From Oscillospiraceae bacterium (GTDB lineage: Bacteria > Bacillota > Clostridia > Oscillospirales > Oscillospiraceae), in assembly GCA_017469795.1 (NCBI GenBank), contig JAFUFT010000067.1:1-64000 (forward strand): DNA of 64,000 bases, in the 5' to 3' direction. Both the position numbers and the translations under genes were made by a program. Below, one piece after another: positions 34,105 through 44,646 of this stretch. The stretch's first letter is position 1; each line of letters starts with the position of its first letter. Below the pieces are notes generated by a model. The model saw nothing but the letters and a program-made list of their open reading frames with translations, made no database searches and was not told where the DNA came from.

Positions 34105-35359
34105 ATCGGATCTGTCCGGTGCCCCGGACCACGTACTTGTAGGTGCAGAGTTCCTCCAGACCCATGGGGCCGCGGGCGTGGAGCTTCTGGGTGGAGATCC
34201 CCATTTCGCATCCCAGACCGAACTCTCCGCCGTCGGTGAAACGGGTAGAGGCATTGTGATATACCGCCGCGCTGTCCACACATGCGAGGAACAGGTCGGC
34301 AGCAGCCTGATCGGCGGTGACGATACAATCGGAGTGGCCGGTGTGATGCTCGGAGATGTGGCCGATGGCCTCCTCCACACCGCTAACCAGCTTCACAGCC
34401 AGGATGTAGTCCAGAAACTCCGTATCAAAGTCCGTCTCCCCGGCAGGAACCGCGTTCAGAATGGCGTTGGCCTCCCGATCTGCCCGAAGCTCCACCGGCG
34501 GAAGGCCCCGCTCCCTGTGGCCGTCGCAGAGCCGCGCCTTCAGCTTCGGCAGAAATTCCGCAGCGATGTCCCGATGCACCAGCAGCGCCTCCTCGGCGTT
34601 GCACACGGAGGGCCGGCTGGTCTTTGCATTTTCGATGATGTTCAGCGCCATCTCCTGATCTGCCGCCCGGTCTACATACACGTGGCAGATGCCGGTGCCG
34701 GTCTGGATGCAGGGCACCTTGGCATTCTCCGTCACCGCCCGGATCAGTCCGGCGCCGCCCCGGGGAATCAGCAGGTCCACATAGCCTACCGCTTCCATCA
34801 GATCGTTTGCACTCTGCCTGGAGGTATCCTGAATCAGATTCACCGCCGCCTCCGGCAGTCCTGCTGACAGGAGGCCCTTCCGGAGGGCTTCCACAATGGC
34901 ATTGGCGGACCGGAATGCCTCCTTGCCGCCCCGCAGGATGCACACGTTGCCGCTCTTGAGCGCCAGCGCCGCCGCGTCAGAGGTGACGTTGGGCCGGGAT
35001 TCATAGATGATCGCCACCACGCCCATGGGAACGGCTGTCTTTTCGATCCGCAGTCCGTTGGGCCGTTCGACGCTTCTCAGGACCTGTCCCACCGGGTTCG
35101 GCAGAGCCGCCACCTGGCGGATGCCCTCCGCCATATCCGCGATACGCCCTTCGCTCAGGGCCAGCCGGTCCATCATCACGGTCGAAATGTTCCCCTTTGC
35201 AGCCTCCAGATCTTCTCTATTTGCCGCAAGGATCGAATCCTGATGTGCTGTCAGGGCGGCGGCCATGGCCAGAAGCGCCCGGTTCTTTGTGTCGGAATCC
35301 GCCCGTGCCAGGCTCGGAACTGCCCCTTTGGCAGATTTCAGGATCTCCAGTGTGGTCAT
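34103..35359 (-). CDS. proA: Gamma-glutamyl phosphate reductase
   Basis: Second step of proline synthesis: reduces glutamyl-5-phosphate to the semialdehyde with NADPH. The 418-residue protein has family motifs [22 protein letters not shown] near 125 and the catalytic-cysteine region [14 protein letters not shown]. The start at 35359 has GGAGGAA five bases upstream. It overlaps the proB stop by four bases. No proC is seen in the window. Confidence 0.97.
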   Translation of the reverse strand: MTTLEILKSAKGAVPSLARADSDTKNRALLAMAAALTAHQDSILAANREDLEAAKGNISTVMMDRLALSEGRIADMAEGIRQVAALPNPVGQVLRSVERPNGLRIEKTAVPMGVVAIIYESRPNVTSDAAALALKSGNVCILRGGKEAFRSANAIVEALRKGLLSAGLPEAAVNLIQDTSRQSANDLMEAVGYVDLLIPRGGAGLIRAVTENAKVPCIQTGTGICHVYVDRAADQEMALNIIENAKTSRPSVCNAEEALLVHRDIAAEFLPKLKARLCDGHRERGLPPVELRADREANAILNAVPAGETDFDTEFLDYILAVKLVSGVEEAIGHISEHHTGHSDCIVTADQAAADLFLACVDSAAVYHNASTRFTDGGEFGLGCEMGISTQKLHARGPMGLEELCTYKYVVRGTGQIR

Positions 35360-36144
35360 TGCATTTCCTCCTTTTTGAGAAACCGGGTTCCCACCTGCTC
35401 TCCATCCAGAATGGCATACAGGGCGGCAGGCTTTTTCCCGTTGGTAATGATCATGTCGCAGCCGTTTGTGGTGGCGATCTCTGCGGCCTTTAATTTGGTA
35501 GCCATGCCGCCGGAGGCCAGGGCCGATCCCTTTCCGTCCGCCAGCGCCCAAACCTCCGGCGTCAGTTCAGGCACCACCTGCACCAGCTCCGCATTGGGAT
35601 CCTTGTGGGGATCTGCGGTGTAGAGACCGTCGATGTCACTCAGGAGGATCAGCAGCTCCGCCCGGATCAGCCGGGCCACGATGGCCGAAAGGGTATCGTT
35701 CTCCCCGATGGTGGTGGTCACACCGATCTCATCGGTGGACACCGCGTCGTTCTCATTGATCACCGGAAGAACACCCAGTTCCAGCAGCCGGGTCAGCGTG
35801 GTGCGCAGGTTAGCGCTGCGATGGGGATCATTGACATCGTCGGCCGTCAACAGCACCTGCGCCACGTTGTGGTTGAACTCGGAAAACAGCTTGTCATAAA
35901 TATACATCAGCTCGCATTGGCCCACGGCGGCGGCAGCCTGCTTGGTGGGCATATCCTTCGGTCTGCCGTCCAGGCCCAACTTGCCCACGCCCATTCCGAT
36001 GGCCCCGGAGGAGATCAGAATGATCTCGTTGCCAGCGTTTTTCAGGTCGGAAAGCACCTTGCACAGCTGCTCCACCTGCCGGATATTCAGATGTCCCGAG
36101 GGATGGGTCAGCGTGGACGTCCCGACTTTGATACAGATTCTCAT
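35356..36144 (-). CDS. proB: Glutamate 5-kinase, short form without PUA domain
   Basis: First step of proline synthesis. The 262-residue protein consists of the amino-acid kinase domain only: [12 protein letters not shown] near the start, [31 protein letters not shown] and [10 protein letters not shown]. Many ProB proteins are about 365 residues with a C-terminal PUA domain; this one ends after the kinase. The start at 36144 ([11 protein letters not shown]) has GGGAGCC upstream and is where homology begins. It is the first gene of the proBA operon. Confidence 0.95.
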   Translation of the reverse strand: MRICIKVGTSTLTHPSGHLNIRQVEQLCKVLSDLKNAGNEIILISSGAIGMGVGKLGLDGRPKDMPTKQAAAAVGQCELMYIYDKLFSEFNHNVAQVLLTADDVNDPHRSANLRTTLTRLLELGVLPVINENDAVSTDEIGVTTTIGENDTLSAIVARLIRAELLILLSDIDGLYTADPHKDPNAELVQVVPELTPEVWALADGKGSALASGGMATKLKAAEIATTNGCDMIITNGKKPAALYAILDGEQVGTRFLKKEEMQ

Positions 36145-36182
36145 AGTAAACGGCTCCCAACTCAATTGCATTGTTTCTGAAT

Positions 36183-36211
36183 ATTATACAGTCTTTTATG
36201 GAAAACCGCAA
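36183..36211 (-). promoter_or_regulatory. Promoter of proBA
   Basis: TTGCGG at 36211-36206, a 17-bp spacer and TATAAT at 36188-36183. The -35 lies inside the terminator stem of the upstream gene. Confidence 0.75.
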
Positions 36212-36234
36212 GCCTTGACAGGCCTGCGGTTTCG
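36201..36234 (-). terminator. Terminator of the CmpB-like gene
   Basis: Minus-strand AACCGCAGGCC-TGTCA-AGGCTTGCGGTT followed by TTCC, just past the stop codon. The T-run is short and the stem is strong. Confidence 0.7.
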
Positions 36235-36240
36235 TTTCTT

Positions 36241-37155
36241 TTATGAATTCCGGTCCATGTTGTCCAAATGCTCCTGGATGGCCTGCCGGATGGCGGGGAA
36301 TGCCTGGCCCAGACGGCGGGTCATAAAGCTCCGGCGGCTCCGGTATTCCGCCAGAAGCTGCTTCTGCTTGTCCTCCAGCTGCGCGCGTCTTGCCTGAAGC
36401 TCCTCCAGGGTACCTGAGACCTTTGTCTCCAGCTTCTGCCGCCCTCTTGCCATCTTCTCCTGACCAGAGCCGATGACGGCGGCAACTTTTTCTTTTCCTT
36501 CCGCCACTTTCTCCTGGCCGCTCTCCTTCATCTCGTCCAGCCTGGCGTCTGCCGCCAGGGCGGTATTCCCAAGCCGGTCCGAGATGGTGTCGCCCACAGC
36601 GTGCAGCGCGGCTGCAACCCGTTCCATCTCCCGGATCCGGCGTTTGATGCCGATGATCGTCACGAGCGTCATGACCAGATCCGTCAGGAACAGCCCGTAG
36701 AGCAGGCACTCCAGCACCACGCCAAGCATGTGCGGCATCATGTTCACCATTCCCAGCAGCGCCGGATGCACCAGCTTCACTACAAACGTCACTGCCAGCC
36801 CCCACAGGATGGAAAACCGCAGGCATATATAACCGCCGAGATTGAACGGTTCATCCGTATAGTCCCACCATCGGGTATCAAAGACCTGCTTGAGGATCCA
36901 TCCGCCGACGAGCTCCACCAGCGTACACAGCACCATGCCTCCCAGAAACAGCGTCAGCACATGGTCCGAAAGCGGCGTCAGAAGCAGCAGAACCCCAATC
37001 ATCCCCACGCCGTAAATGGGGCAGACCGGTCCGTTCAGAAATCCCCGGTTGACCACGACTCCCCTGCTCAGGGCCGCAAAGCTCACCTCCGTACACCACC
37101 CCAGGAAGGAATAGATCAGAAATAGGCCCAGCAGTTGATATATTGTATAGGTCAC
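36241..37155 (-). CDS. CmpB-like putative ABC transporter permease with C-terminal coiled coil
   Basis: The 304-residue protein matches the clostridial ABC_trans_CmpB (PF06541) type: about five membrane helices in residues 1-150 (LLGLFLIYSFLGWCTEV, the family opening), the motif VFDTRWWDYTDEPFNLGGYIC, then a long charged coiled coil (about 165-285). No ATPase partner is adjacent, so the transporter label is only a family name. A GTG start at 37155 is chosen because AAAGGAG lies seven bases upstream. An in-frame ATG further up lacks a site. Confidence 0.78.
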   Translation of the reverse strand: MTYTIYQLLGLFLIYSFLGWCTEVSFAALSRGVVVNRGFLNGPVCPIYGVGMIGVLLLLTPLSDHVLTLFLGGMVLCTLVELVGGWILKQVFDTRWWDYTDEPFNLGGYICLRFSILWGLAVTFVVKLVHPALLGMVNMMPHMLGVVLECLLYGLFLTDLVMTLVTIIGIKRRIREMERVAAALHAVGDTISDRLGNTALAADARLDEMKESGQEKVAEGKEKVAAVIGSGQEKMARGRQKLETKVSGTLEELQARRAQLEDKQKQLLAEYRSRRSFMTRRLGQAFPAIRQAIQEHLDNMDRNS

Positions 37156-37186
37156 TGTTTCGCTCCTTTCGCCCGCATCGCAGACA

Positions 37187-37211
37187 GGCCGCCGCGGATC
37201 CCGCGGCGGCC
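37187..37211. repeat. Intercistronic perfect inverted repeat
   Basis: GGCCGCCGCGG and CCGCGGCGGCC around ATC lie between the glycosyltransferase and the CmpB-like gene. No T-run follows on either strand, so it may protect or separate mRNA segments rather than terminate. Confidence 0.6.
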
Positions 37212-37216
37212 TGCGG

Positions 37217-38239
37217 TCAATTGAATTTGAAAACCTTGTTGGCAAACCGGTACATCACGATCTCAGTCCGGCGGCCCGCCCGTCCGGGCAGGTTGCTCAC
37301 TGCGGCCAGTGAGAACCGCTTGAGCCGCCGTTTCAGTTCCGGATGCTCCCGGACAATGTCCTTCCAGAGCTGTTTCTTCTTGTCCAGCGCCTCGGGAGAG
37401 CCATCGAGGTTCAGCAGTGTCCCGCAAATGGTCAGCATCATCGACAGATACCGGAACATATAGCGGGCCAGGCTGGGCTGCTCTTTTTTCAGTTCCTCCA
37501 GGTTATAATAGCCAAACATAAGCCGGGTCACCAGGATCTGCTGATCCACCCGTTTGACCATGATTTGTTCCGAGACGGACTGATCCTCCCGGCCGATGAA
37601 ATAGCGGTACAGATCCACATCCATGTAGTAGATGCTTTTGACCGAGGGAAGCGGATAGTAAACAAAGATGTTGTCCACGTAGAAGGTATGCTTTGGAAGC
37701 TCGATCCCGATTTCCCGCAGCAGCTCCGTCCGGTAGATTACCGAATGCATCAGCAGATACTGTCCCGTATGGAACCTGCCGCACTCTTCCCAAGTGAATC
37801 TCTGCTCCACCGGAAACACGCCCCGGTAGCCTACCGCATGGCTGGTGTTGTCCACCGAGTGCTCATAAACATAGTTACAGACCATCAGATCCAGCGGGTC
37901 AGGGCCCTTCGACAGCGCCTCCAGCCGGTCCAGCACCCGGGGCAGCTCCTCCACATCCAGCCAGTCATCGGAGTCCACCACCTTGTAGTACATACCTGTG
38001 GCATTCCGGAGGCCCTGATTGACGCCCTCTCCATGCCCGCCGTTGGGCTGATGGATCACCCGGATGATCCCCGGATGCTCCGCCGCCAGCCGGTCACAGA
38101 TGGCCGGCGTCTCATCCTTGGAGCCGTCGTCGATCAGAATGATCTCGACCCGGTCGCCGCCGGGAAGCAGAGTCGATACACATTTTTCCATATAAGCGGC
38201 GCTGTTGTAACAGGGAACCGCAAATGTAATCAGTTTCAT
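37217..38239 (-). CDS. Family 2 glycosyltransferase
   Basis: The 340-residue GT-A enzyme transfers a sugar from a nucleotide donor, with ITFAVPCYNSAAYMEKCVSTLL at the start, ILIDDGSKDET and VDSDDWLD as the metal and donor motifs. Residues after about 220 are helical and basic with no membrane helix. It resembles the single-gene clostridial GT2 proteins of unknown acceptor. The start at 38239 has AAAGG five bases upstream. No other polysaccharide genes are adjacent. Confidence 0.88.
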   Translation of the reverse strand: MKLITFAVPCYNSAAYMEKCVSTLLPGGDRVEIILIDDGSKDETPAICDRLAAEHPGIIRVIHQPNGGHGEGVNQGLRNATGMYYKVVDSDDWLDVEELPRVLDRLEALSKGPDPLDLMVCNYVYEHSVDNTSHAVGYRGVFPVEQRFTWEECGRFHTGQYLLMHSVIYRTELLREIGIELPKHTFYVDNIFVYYPLPSVKSIYYMDVDLYRYFIGREDQSVSEQIMVKRVDQQILVTRLMFGYYNLEELKKEQPSLARYMFRYLSMMLTICGTLLNLDGSPEALDKKKQLWKDIVREHPELKRRLKRFSLAAVSNLPGRAGRRTEIVMYRFANKVFKFN

Positions 38240-38327
38240 GTTAACCTTTCCTTTCTCTTTTCGCTCTGTTATCCTACTGTATAAATGTGAATAAAGTATG
38301 AACAAACAAGCAAAATGACTGGAGCGC

Positions 38328-38364
38328 AAAAACAGCCCTCGGGAACATCTGTTCCCGAGGGCTG
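38328..38364 (-). terminator. Terminator of tRNA-Pro
   Basis: A 15-bp perfect stem (CAGCCCTCGGGAACA and its complement) around a two-base loop, followed on the minus strand by T5. Confidence 0.92.
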
Positions 38365-38440
38365 TGGTCCGAGTGGCGAGACTCGAACTCGCGGCGTCCT
38401 GGTCCCAAACCAGGTGCCCTACCAACTGGGCCACACCCGG
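38365..38440 (-). tRNA. tRNA-Pro (anticodon UGG)
   Basis: A full cloverleaf reads on the minus strand: acceptor CCGGGTG/CACTCGG with one G-T pair, D-arm GCCC/GGGC, anticodon stem CCTGG/CCAGG with loop TTTGGGA (anticodon TGG), T-arm GCGAG/CTCGC with TTCGAGT, discriminator A, and an encoded CCA at 38367-38365. It has its own promoter and terminator. Confidence 0.97.
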
Positions 38441-38451
38441 ATCTCCGGCAT

Positions 38452-38480
38452 ATTATATCACACTTTTCCAGTCGGAGCAA
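38452..38480 (-). promoter_or_regulatory. Promoter of tRNA-Pro
   Basis: TTGCTC at 38480-38475, a 17-bp spacer and TATAAT at 38457-38452, about 12 bases before the mature 5' end. Confidence 0.82.
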
Positions 38481-38569
38481 GCCTTTTCCGAAGCACCGGT
38501 TTCCCTGAAAAGCAGGAAACCCACCTGACAGCAAACGGATAAAAACACATAATCTACAAAATCATTCGC

Positions 38570-38598
38570 TTTACCTTCTCTTTTGAATTTGATATAAT
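38570..38598 (+). promoter_or_regulatory. Promoter of trmB and the two-component genes
   Basis: TTTACC, a 17-bp spacer and TATAAT, 34 bases before the trmB ATG. Confidence 0.72.
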
Positions 38599-38631
38599 AC
38601 GTCTAATAATGAGGAAACGAGGCATGACGCT

Positions 38632-39288
38632 ATGCGAATGCGTAAAAAACCGAATCTGATCCCCCGGATGGAGGCCTGCAGCGACATTTGGATCCGGGAA
38701 CCGGAAGCCCTGCGAGGACGCTGGAAAGAGCTGTATCCGGAGGCCAGGGAGGTTCGGCTGGAAGTTGGCTGCGGCAAGGGGAAATTCACTGCGGAGACCG
38801 CAGCCGCAGAGCCGGACATCCTGCTTCTGGCCATGGAGCGGGTCCCGGAGGCCATGGTCATGGCCATGGAAAAGGTGAAGGCAGCCGGACTGACCAACGT
38901 ATTTTTCATCGGCGAGGACGTGGCCAAAGCGGCGGAATTCTTTGCCCCGGGCGAGATCGATCTTCTGTACATCAATTTCTGTGATCCCTGGCCCCACAAG
39001 AAACACGCGCCCCGGCGGCTGACTCACGCCGGTTTTCTGAAGCTGTATCAGCAGATCATGCGGCCGGGCAGCGAGATCCATTTCAAAACCGACAACGCGG
39101 GGCTGTTTGAGTTTTCTCTGGAGCAGTTCACCGCATGCGGATTCCCGCTCCGGAATGTGACGCGGGATCTTCATAAGGACGGTCCGGTGGGTATCATGAC
39201 CGGATACGAGGAAAAGTTTTATCAGCTCGGCACCCCCATCTGCCGGCTGGAGGCCATCTGTCCTGAGACACAGGAGGTATCCCCATGA
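38632..39288 (+). CDS. trmB: tRNA (guanine46-N7)-methyltransferase
   Basis: Forms m7G46 in tRNA with S-adenosylmethionine. The 218-residue protein matches Bacillus TrmB from the MRMRKKP start, with EVGCGKGKFT near 44, YINFCDPWPHKKHAPRRLTHAGFL and SEIHFKTDNAGLFEFSL. The ATG at 38632 is preferred over the in-frame ATG at 38638 by homology. Its end overlaps the response-regulator start by four bases, an uncommon pairing. Confidence 0.95.
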   Translation: MRMRKKPNLIPRMEACSDIWIREPEALRGRWKELYPEAREVRLEVGCGKGKFTAETAAAEPDILLLAMERVPEAMVMAMEKVKAAGLTNVFFIGEDVAKAAEFFAPGEIDLLYINFCDPWPHKKHAPRRLTHAGFLKLYQQIMRPGSEIHFKTDNAGLFEFSLEQFTACGFPLRNVTRDLHKDGPVGIMTGYEEKFYQLGTPICRLEAICPETQEVSP

Positions 39289-39956
39289 ACAACAACGTAA
39301 AAATCCTCATTGCAGACGATGAAGAGCGCTGGAGACGCCTGGTCGGCGACTTTCTCCGCAACGAAGGCTATCAGATCATTGAAGCCGCCAACGGCCAGGA
39401 GGCGGTCGACTTGATCCGCAGCGACAGCGACATCAGCCTGGCGATCCTGGATATCATGATGCCCGTAATGGACGGGATCCGTGCCTGCCAGATCATCCGG
39501 GAATTCTCCCAGCTGCCGATCATCATGCTCACTGCCAAGAACGACGAGGACAGCGAGGTCATGGGATTCGTCTGCGGCGCCGACGAGTACATTGCCAAGC
39601 CCATCAAGTTCCCCGTGTTCATGGCCAGAGTCCGGGCGCTGCTGAAGCGTTCCGTCTCCGTCCGCAGCACCGTGGAGGTCGCCGGTATCTGCATCGACCC
39701 GGACGCCCACACCGTCACCGTGGACGGGAAGGAAATCGCCCTGACCCCCCGGGAATTCGAGCTGCTGCTGTATGTGGCCCAGAACAAGAACATCGCGCTC
39801 TCCCGTCAGCAGATCCTTTCTGCCGTCTGGAATTTTGACTACTACGGGGACGCCCGGACGGTGGATACCCACGTCAAGAATCTGCGGATGAAACTGGGTG
39901 AGCATGGTTCCGCGCTGAAAACTGTCCGCGGAAGAGGCTACAAGCTGGAGGGTTGA
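39285..39956 (+). CDS. OmpR-family response regulator
   Basis: The 223-residue DNA-binding output of a two-component system. The receiver domain (1-120) has acidic residues in ADDEE, the phospho-acceptor Asp in LAILDIMMPVMDG near 57, Thr in LTAKND and Lys in IAKPIK. The winged-helix domain (about 130-223) ends TVRGRGYKLEG. It is coupled to the histidine kinase that starts three bases after its stop. The target genes are not shown by the sequence. Confidence 0.96.
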   Translation: MNNNVKILIADDEERWRRLVGDFLRNEGYQIIEAANGQEAVDLIRSDSDISLAILDIMMPVMDGIRACQIIREFSQLPIIMLTAKNDEDSEVMGFVCGADEYIAKPIKFPVFMARVRALLKRSVSVRSTVEVAGICIDPDAHTVTVDGKEIALTPREFELLLYVAQNKNIALSRQQILSAVWNFDYYGDARTVDTHVKNLRMKLGEHGSALKTVRGRGYKLEG

Positions 39957-39958
39957 TC

Positions 39959-41452
39959 ATGGCTGTTCGAAGCAGTCTCCGGCGCAGTCTGATCATGCTG
40001 TCGGTGGGCGTGCTCGTGCTGTATTATGTTCTGGTGTTTCTGTTCAGCGCCCTGTTCATGGAGCCCTACTACCTGCACAAGGTGGAACAGACCCTGATCC
40101 ACGCCTATGAGACGATCACCCGGGAGCCGGAATACGACCTCACCTCCATCAGTGAGCTGGAAGAACACAATCTGGAGATCATCATCGCAGATCTGGACAC
40201 CTGCAGCATCCTGTATAGCAGCCGGAGCGGCCGGCCCGCCCCGCCGGAATTTGAGACCCGGATTCTCCCTGCGATCCGGGACCAGGCCTCGACTTCCGAT
40301 ACCGGTTACAACATCATGACCGACGACCGGCAGGAGCACACCACCGCCGGCGCCAGCTACTCCTCCGGAAAGCGGGTGGTGCTGGGCGGCGTATCTGACC
40401 GGTATATTCTGGACATCAGCACCTCCTATGCATCCATCTCTGAATCCACTGCCATCTCCATGCAGTTTTCCCTGATCGTGGGCCTGATGGTGATGATCCT
40501 GGCCATTCTGGCCTTTTCCCGCATGAGCACGATGGTGGTGGAACCCATCACCCAGATCACCTCTATCGCCAACCAGATTGCCCATTTGGACTTTTCCCAG
40601 AAGTGCAGCGTGAACATGGGCGGCGAGATCGGAGATATGGCCCGCAGCGTCAACACCATGTCGGACTTTATGCAGACCTACACCCAGCAGCTGCAGAATG
40701 CCAACCGGCAGCTCATGGCCGACATCCAACAGAAAAAGGAACAGGAGGAGGCCCGCAAGAATCTGGTGGCTAACCTGTCCCACGATCTGAAAACGCCCAT
40801 CGGTCTGATCGCCGGATATGCCGACGGCCTGCGAAGCGGCATGGCCAAGACGGATGCGGAAATCCGGGATTATTGCGACGTGATCCATGACGAATCCGAC
40901 CGGATGATGTCCATGATCCTCAAAATGATGGAGTTGTTCCGTTTGGAAAGCGGCACCGTAGAGCTGGAGCATGAAGAATTTGACCTGTATGATCTTTTGA
41001 GCTACGAGATCGAGATCTTCTCTGTGGAGATCGAGCGGGCCGGCATCCATTTCACCTCTGAATTCACCGATTCGCTCTATGTGACCACGGATTACCACGC
41101 TGCGGAACAGGTCATCACAAACTATATGCAAAATGCCATTTCCCACATGGGCCCGAATCGGAAGATGTCCCTTCGCGTTGAGGATGCCGGAGATTATTAC
41201 CGGGTCTCGATTTTCAATTCCGCCGACAAGATCCCCGAGGAGGAGCTCCCCCGCCTGTGGGAAAGCTTCTACCGGCTGGACCAGTCCCGGGGCAGGGACC
41301 GGCAGCACTCCGGCCTCGGTCTTTCCATCGTCAAGAGCAATATGGACCTGTTGGGCAGCGATTACGGCGTCCGAAACACAGAGGGCGGCGTAGTCTTCTG
41401 GGCGGAGTTTTCCAAGAGTCCTGCTCCCGAAATCGAAGAACAACCCGAATAA
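39959..41452 (+). CDS. Membrane sensor histidine kinase
   Basis: The 497-residue partner of the OmpR-type regulator. It has TM1 (about 13-38), an extracellular sensor segment (about 40-165), TM2 (about 168-188), HAMP (190-245), the HisKA phospho-site NLSHDLKTPIG near 275, and the ATP domain with N-box QVITNYMQNAISH and G-box GLGLSIVKSN. The ATG at 39959 with GGAGG seven bases upstream is chosen over an overlapping TTG at 39953. The ligand is unknown. Confidence 0.95.
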   Translation: MAVRSSLRRSLIMLSVGVLVLYYVLVFLFSALFMEPYYLHKVEQTLIHAYETITREPEYDLTSISELEEHNLEIIIADLDTCSILYSSRSGRPAPPEFETRILPAIRDQASTSDTGYNIMTDDRQEHTTAGASYSSGKRVVLGGVSDRYILDISTSYASISESTAISMQFSLIVGLMVMILAILAFSRMSTMVVEPITQITSIANQIAHLDFSQKCSVNMGGEIGDMARSVNTMSDFMQTYTQQLQNANRQLMADIQQKKEQEEARKNLVANLSHDLKTPIGLIAGYADGLRSGMAKTDAEIRDYCDVIHDESDRMMSMILKMMELFRLESGTVELEHEEFDLYDLLSYEIEIFSVEIERAGIHFTSEFTDSLYVTTDYHAAEQVITNYMQNAISHMGPNRKMSLRVEDAGDYYRVSIFNSADKIPEEELPRLWESFYRLDQSRGRDRQHSGLGLSIVKSNMDLLGSDYGVRNTEGGVVFWAEFSKSPAPEIEEQPE

Positions 41453-41497
41453 CAAGGGACCGCGAAGAATTCACTTTCTCCGCGGTCCTTGTCTTTG
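41452..41497 (+). terminator. Terminator of the trmB-two-component operon
   Basis: ACAAGG(G)ACCGCG pairs with CGCGGTCCTTGT around a 16-base loop, with CTTTG after it. Confidence 0.7.
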
Positions 41498-41548
41498 CAT
41501 CCCCGCTGTGATACCCTCTAAGCGAGAAATATGAAGGAATGATGTAGC

Positions 41549-42520
41549 ATGAAGCGCAGGCTCTTTGCGATTGTTGTCCTGGTTTTGTTCTCTCTGGGGG
41601 TGTTGCTGTTCCCATGGGGTGGCTTTTACCGCAGTCCCCTGATGTGGATCCACTACGGTTCCGCGCCGGACAAACCCGTGGACGTCTTTCTGATCGGCGC
41701 CACGGCCGATCTCGGCAAGGACGGCTCCTGGAACACCACCTGTTATCTGCCGGTGGACCGGAGCTTCCAGCACGACCTGCTGAGTATGCAGGAGGGGCTG
41801 TATCGGGGTGAATGCAACGCATATGCGCCCTATTACCGGCAGGCCTGTCTGAGCGTATACTATCTGCCCGATCCGGACCGGGGGCCCTATCTCGGCGCAG
41901 CCTACCGGGAGATCAGGGATGCTTTTACCTGGTATCTGCAGCGGGAAAACCAGGGCCGGCCGTTTATCCTGGCGGGATACTCCCAGGGTGCGGATCTGGC
42001 GCTCCGCCTGCTGGAGGAGTTTTTTGACGACCCGCAGCTCCAGTCTCAGCTGGTGGCGGCGTACCTGATCGGCTGGCGGGTCACTGCGGAGGATCTCCGG
42101 GACTTTCCCCATCTCCAGATGGCCCAGGGCGAAGACGACACCGGCGTGATCGTCTCCTACAACTCGGAGGCTCCCGGCGTCACCGGTTCCATCATTGTAC
42201 CGGAGGGCGGCTATACCTACGGCATCAATCCCCTGAACTGGCGCGCGGACGGGACCCCTGCTCCGAAGGAGCTGAATCCCGGAACGGTTTCCCTGCACAT
42301 GAACGGCACCGCGGACAACGACCAGCCGGGACTTCTGGGATGCTATCAGAGTCCCGAACGGGGCACCATGATCGTGCCGGATATTTCTCCTGCAGACTAC
42401 CCGCCGGGAGAGCCGCTGTTTGTGGAGGGCTGTTACCACAACTTCGAGCTGCAGTTCTATTACCGCAGCGTCCAGGAAAACGTCCGCACCCGGATCGCTG
42501 CTTATCTGGCGGAATGCTGA
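41549..42520 (+). CDS. DUF3089 alpha/beta-hydrolase-like protein
   Basis: The 323-residue protein starts with a signal-anchor helix (about 5-23), so it is membrane-tethered or secreted. It then has a DUF3089-type fold: DVFLIGAT at the start, YAPYYRQACL, and the nucleophile elbow GYSQGADLALRLLEE near 147. A late Cys-Tyr-His (GCYHNFELQFYY) could supply the acid/base pair. The substrate is unknown; esterase or lipase activity is a family guess. It is a single gene between two terminators. Confidence 0.85.
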   Translation: MKRRLFAIVVLVLFSLGVLLFPWGGFYRSPLMWIHYGSAPDKPVDVFLIGATADLGKDGSWNTTCYLPVDRSFQHDLLSMQEGLYRGECNAYAPYYRQACLSVYYLPDPDRGPYLGAAYREIRDAFTWYLQRENQGRPFILAGYSQGADLALRLLEEFFDDPQLQSQLVAAYLIGWRVTAEDLRDFPHLQMAQGEDDTGVIVSYNSEAPGVTGSIIVPEGGYTYGINPLNWRADGTPAPKELNPGTVSLHMNGTADNDQPGLLGCYQSPERGTMIVPDISPADYPPGEPLFVEGCYHNFELQFYYRSVQENVRTRIAAYLAEC

Positions 42521-42536
42521 CGGGATACTGAACACG

Positions 42537-42570
42537 CAAAAACACAGGCGCACGATTGTGCGCCTGTGTT
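42537..42570. terminator. Bidirectional terminator between DUF3089 and YhfC-like genes
   Basis: A 13-bp stem (AACACAGGCGCAC and complement) with a GATT loop. On the minus strand T5 follows; on the plus strand the tail is only moderately T-rich. Confidence 0.85.
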
Positions 42571-43386
42571 TCATCTTCTCTTTCTGGCCCGCAGCCGTTC
42601 GATCTGGAAGTGGGCCACCTGGTCCTCCCGCGCGTTGTACTGCCGGGCCGCCAGGAAGGCAATGCCGGCCGAGACCGCCACAGTGATCAGGTCCTTTGCA
42701 TAGGAACTGGTCAGGACCTCCGCCTGATACAGCCCGTCCGGCAGGAAGGCCGCAAGGCTCATCAGCGGAACCAACAGATAATACTGTTTCTGCTCCCGGG
42801 TCAGCGCGTACCAGATCAGCACGCACAGGGCGATCTCCCGTACCAGGAACATGACCCGGTTCACGCCGGTAAAGACAAACTGCCATCCGCTCTGGGCTGC
42901 AATACTCTTAAGCAACGTCAGGGCCTCCTCCGCGTCGCTTCCGGTATTGGCCACAAAGGCGTCCATCCCGGTCTTGACGTACTCCGTCGCGGTGGTATAG
43001 CAGTTGAAGTAGTACGCCCCGCAGATCAGCAGATACATTCCGGCAAACCCCAGGGCAAATCCGACGGAGGCGTCTGTATTGCTGAAGTTGGCTTTTACGC
43101 CGAACACCATGGCCAGAAACCGAATGACCTCCCGGGCAACCACCATGGACAGCGTGATGTAGATTGCATAGACGAATCCGGTCTCAGGAACCGTCGGCGC
43201 CGCCAGACTCAGCACGTTCTCCAGCAGCATCACCAGCACATAGGAAAACGCCCCCAGTATGATCTGGGAAAACTTCACCCGGCTTCGCACCGTATACCAT
43301 GCCACCAGCACTGCCACGATGCAGATGATCGACGTGATCAGCAGACAGGTGACGGTAAACCCGGGAATATAGATCTCTGATGTCAT
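42571..43386 (-). CDS. YhfC-family integral membrane protein
   Basis: The 271-residue protein has about seven membrane helices and a basic C-terminus (RLRARKRR). It fits the YhfC/DUF2324 group, which is grouped with intramembrane CAAX-type proteases; typical motifs include YAIYITLSMVVAREVIRF (Glu/Arg helix) and GVNRVMFLVREIALCVL. Whether it is proteolytic here is not shown. The ATG at 43386 has AAGGAG eight bases upstream. Confidence 0.78.
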   Translation of the reverse strand: MTSEIYIPGFTVTCLLITSIICIVAVLVAWYTVRSRVKFSQIILGAFSYVLVMLLENVLSLAAPTVPETGFVYAIYITLSMVVAREVIRFLAMVFGVKANFSNTDASVGFALGFAGMYLLICGAYYFNCYTTATEYVKTGMDAFVANTGSDAEEALTLLKSIAAQSGWQFVFTGVNRVMFLVREIALCVLIWYALTREQKQYYLLVPLMSLAAFLPDGLYQAEVLTSSYAKDLITVAVSAGIAFLAARQYNAREDQVAHFQIERLRARKRR

Positions 43387-43404
43387 ATAAAATGCTCCTT
43401 GCGT

Positions 43405-43448
43405 AAAAAAGCGCCGCCCCAAAATACATGGGTATTTCGAGGCGGCAC
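43405..43448 (-). terminator. Terminator of ftsZ
   Basis: Minus-strand GTGCCGCC-TCGAAATAC/GTATTTTGG-GGCGGCGC stem with a CCAT loop and T6. Confidence 0.85.
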
Positions 43449-43461
43449 AGATCGCTTGAAA

Positions 43462-44529
<1,068 letters not shown>

Positions 44530-44592
44530 AAGTTTTTCCTCCTAAGTACATGATTGATACGCTTTGTAAGCGTAAAGACTCTATTTTGTTAT

Positions 44593-44621
44593 ATTTTATC
44601 GCACTGGGGCCACTTGGTCAA
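44593..44621 (-). promoter_or_regulatory. Promoter of ftsZ
   Basis: TTGACC at 44621-44616, a 17-bp spacer and TAAAAT at 44598-44593, about 64 bases before the ATG. Confidence 0.78.
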
Positions 44622-44646
44622 TAGTAAAATTGGTTTTTTCCCAAAA

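Noticed and set aside
34103-36144. T-box (proline tRNA-sensing) leader on proBA
   Set aside because: The promoter lies within about 40-70 bases of the proB ATG, too short for a T-box, and no T-box sequence is present.
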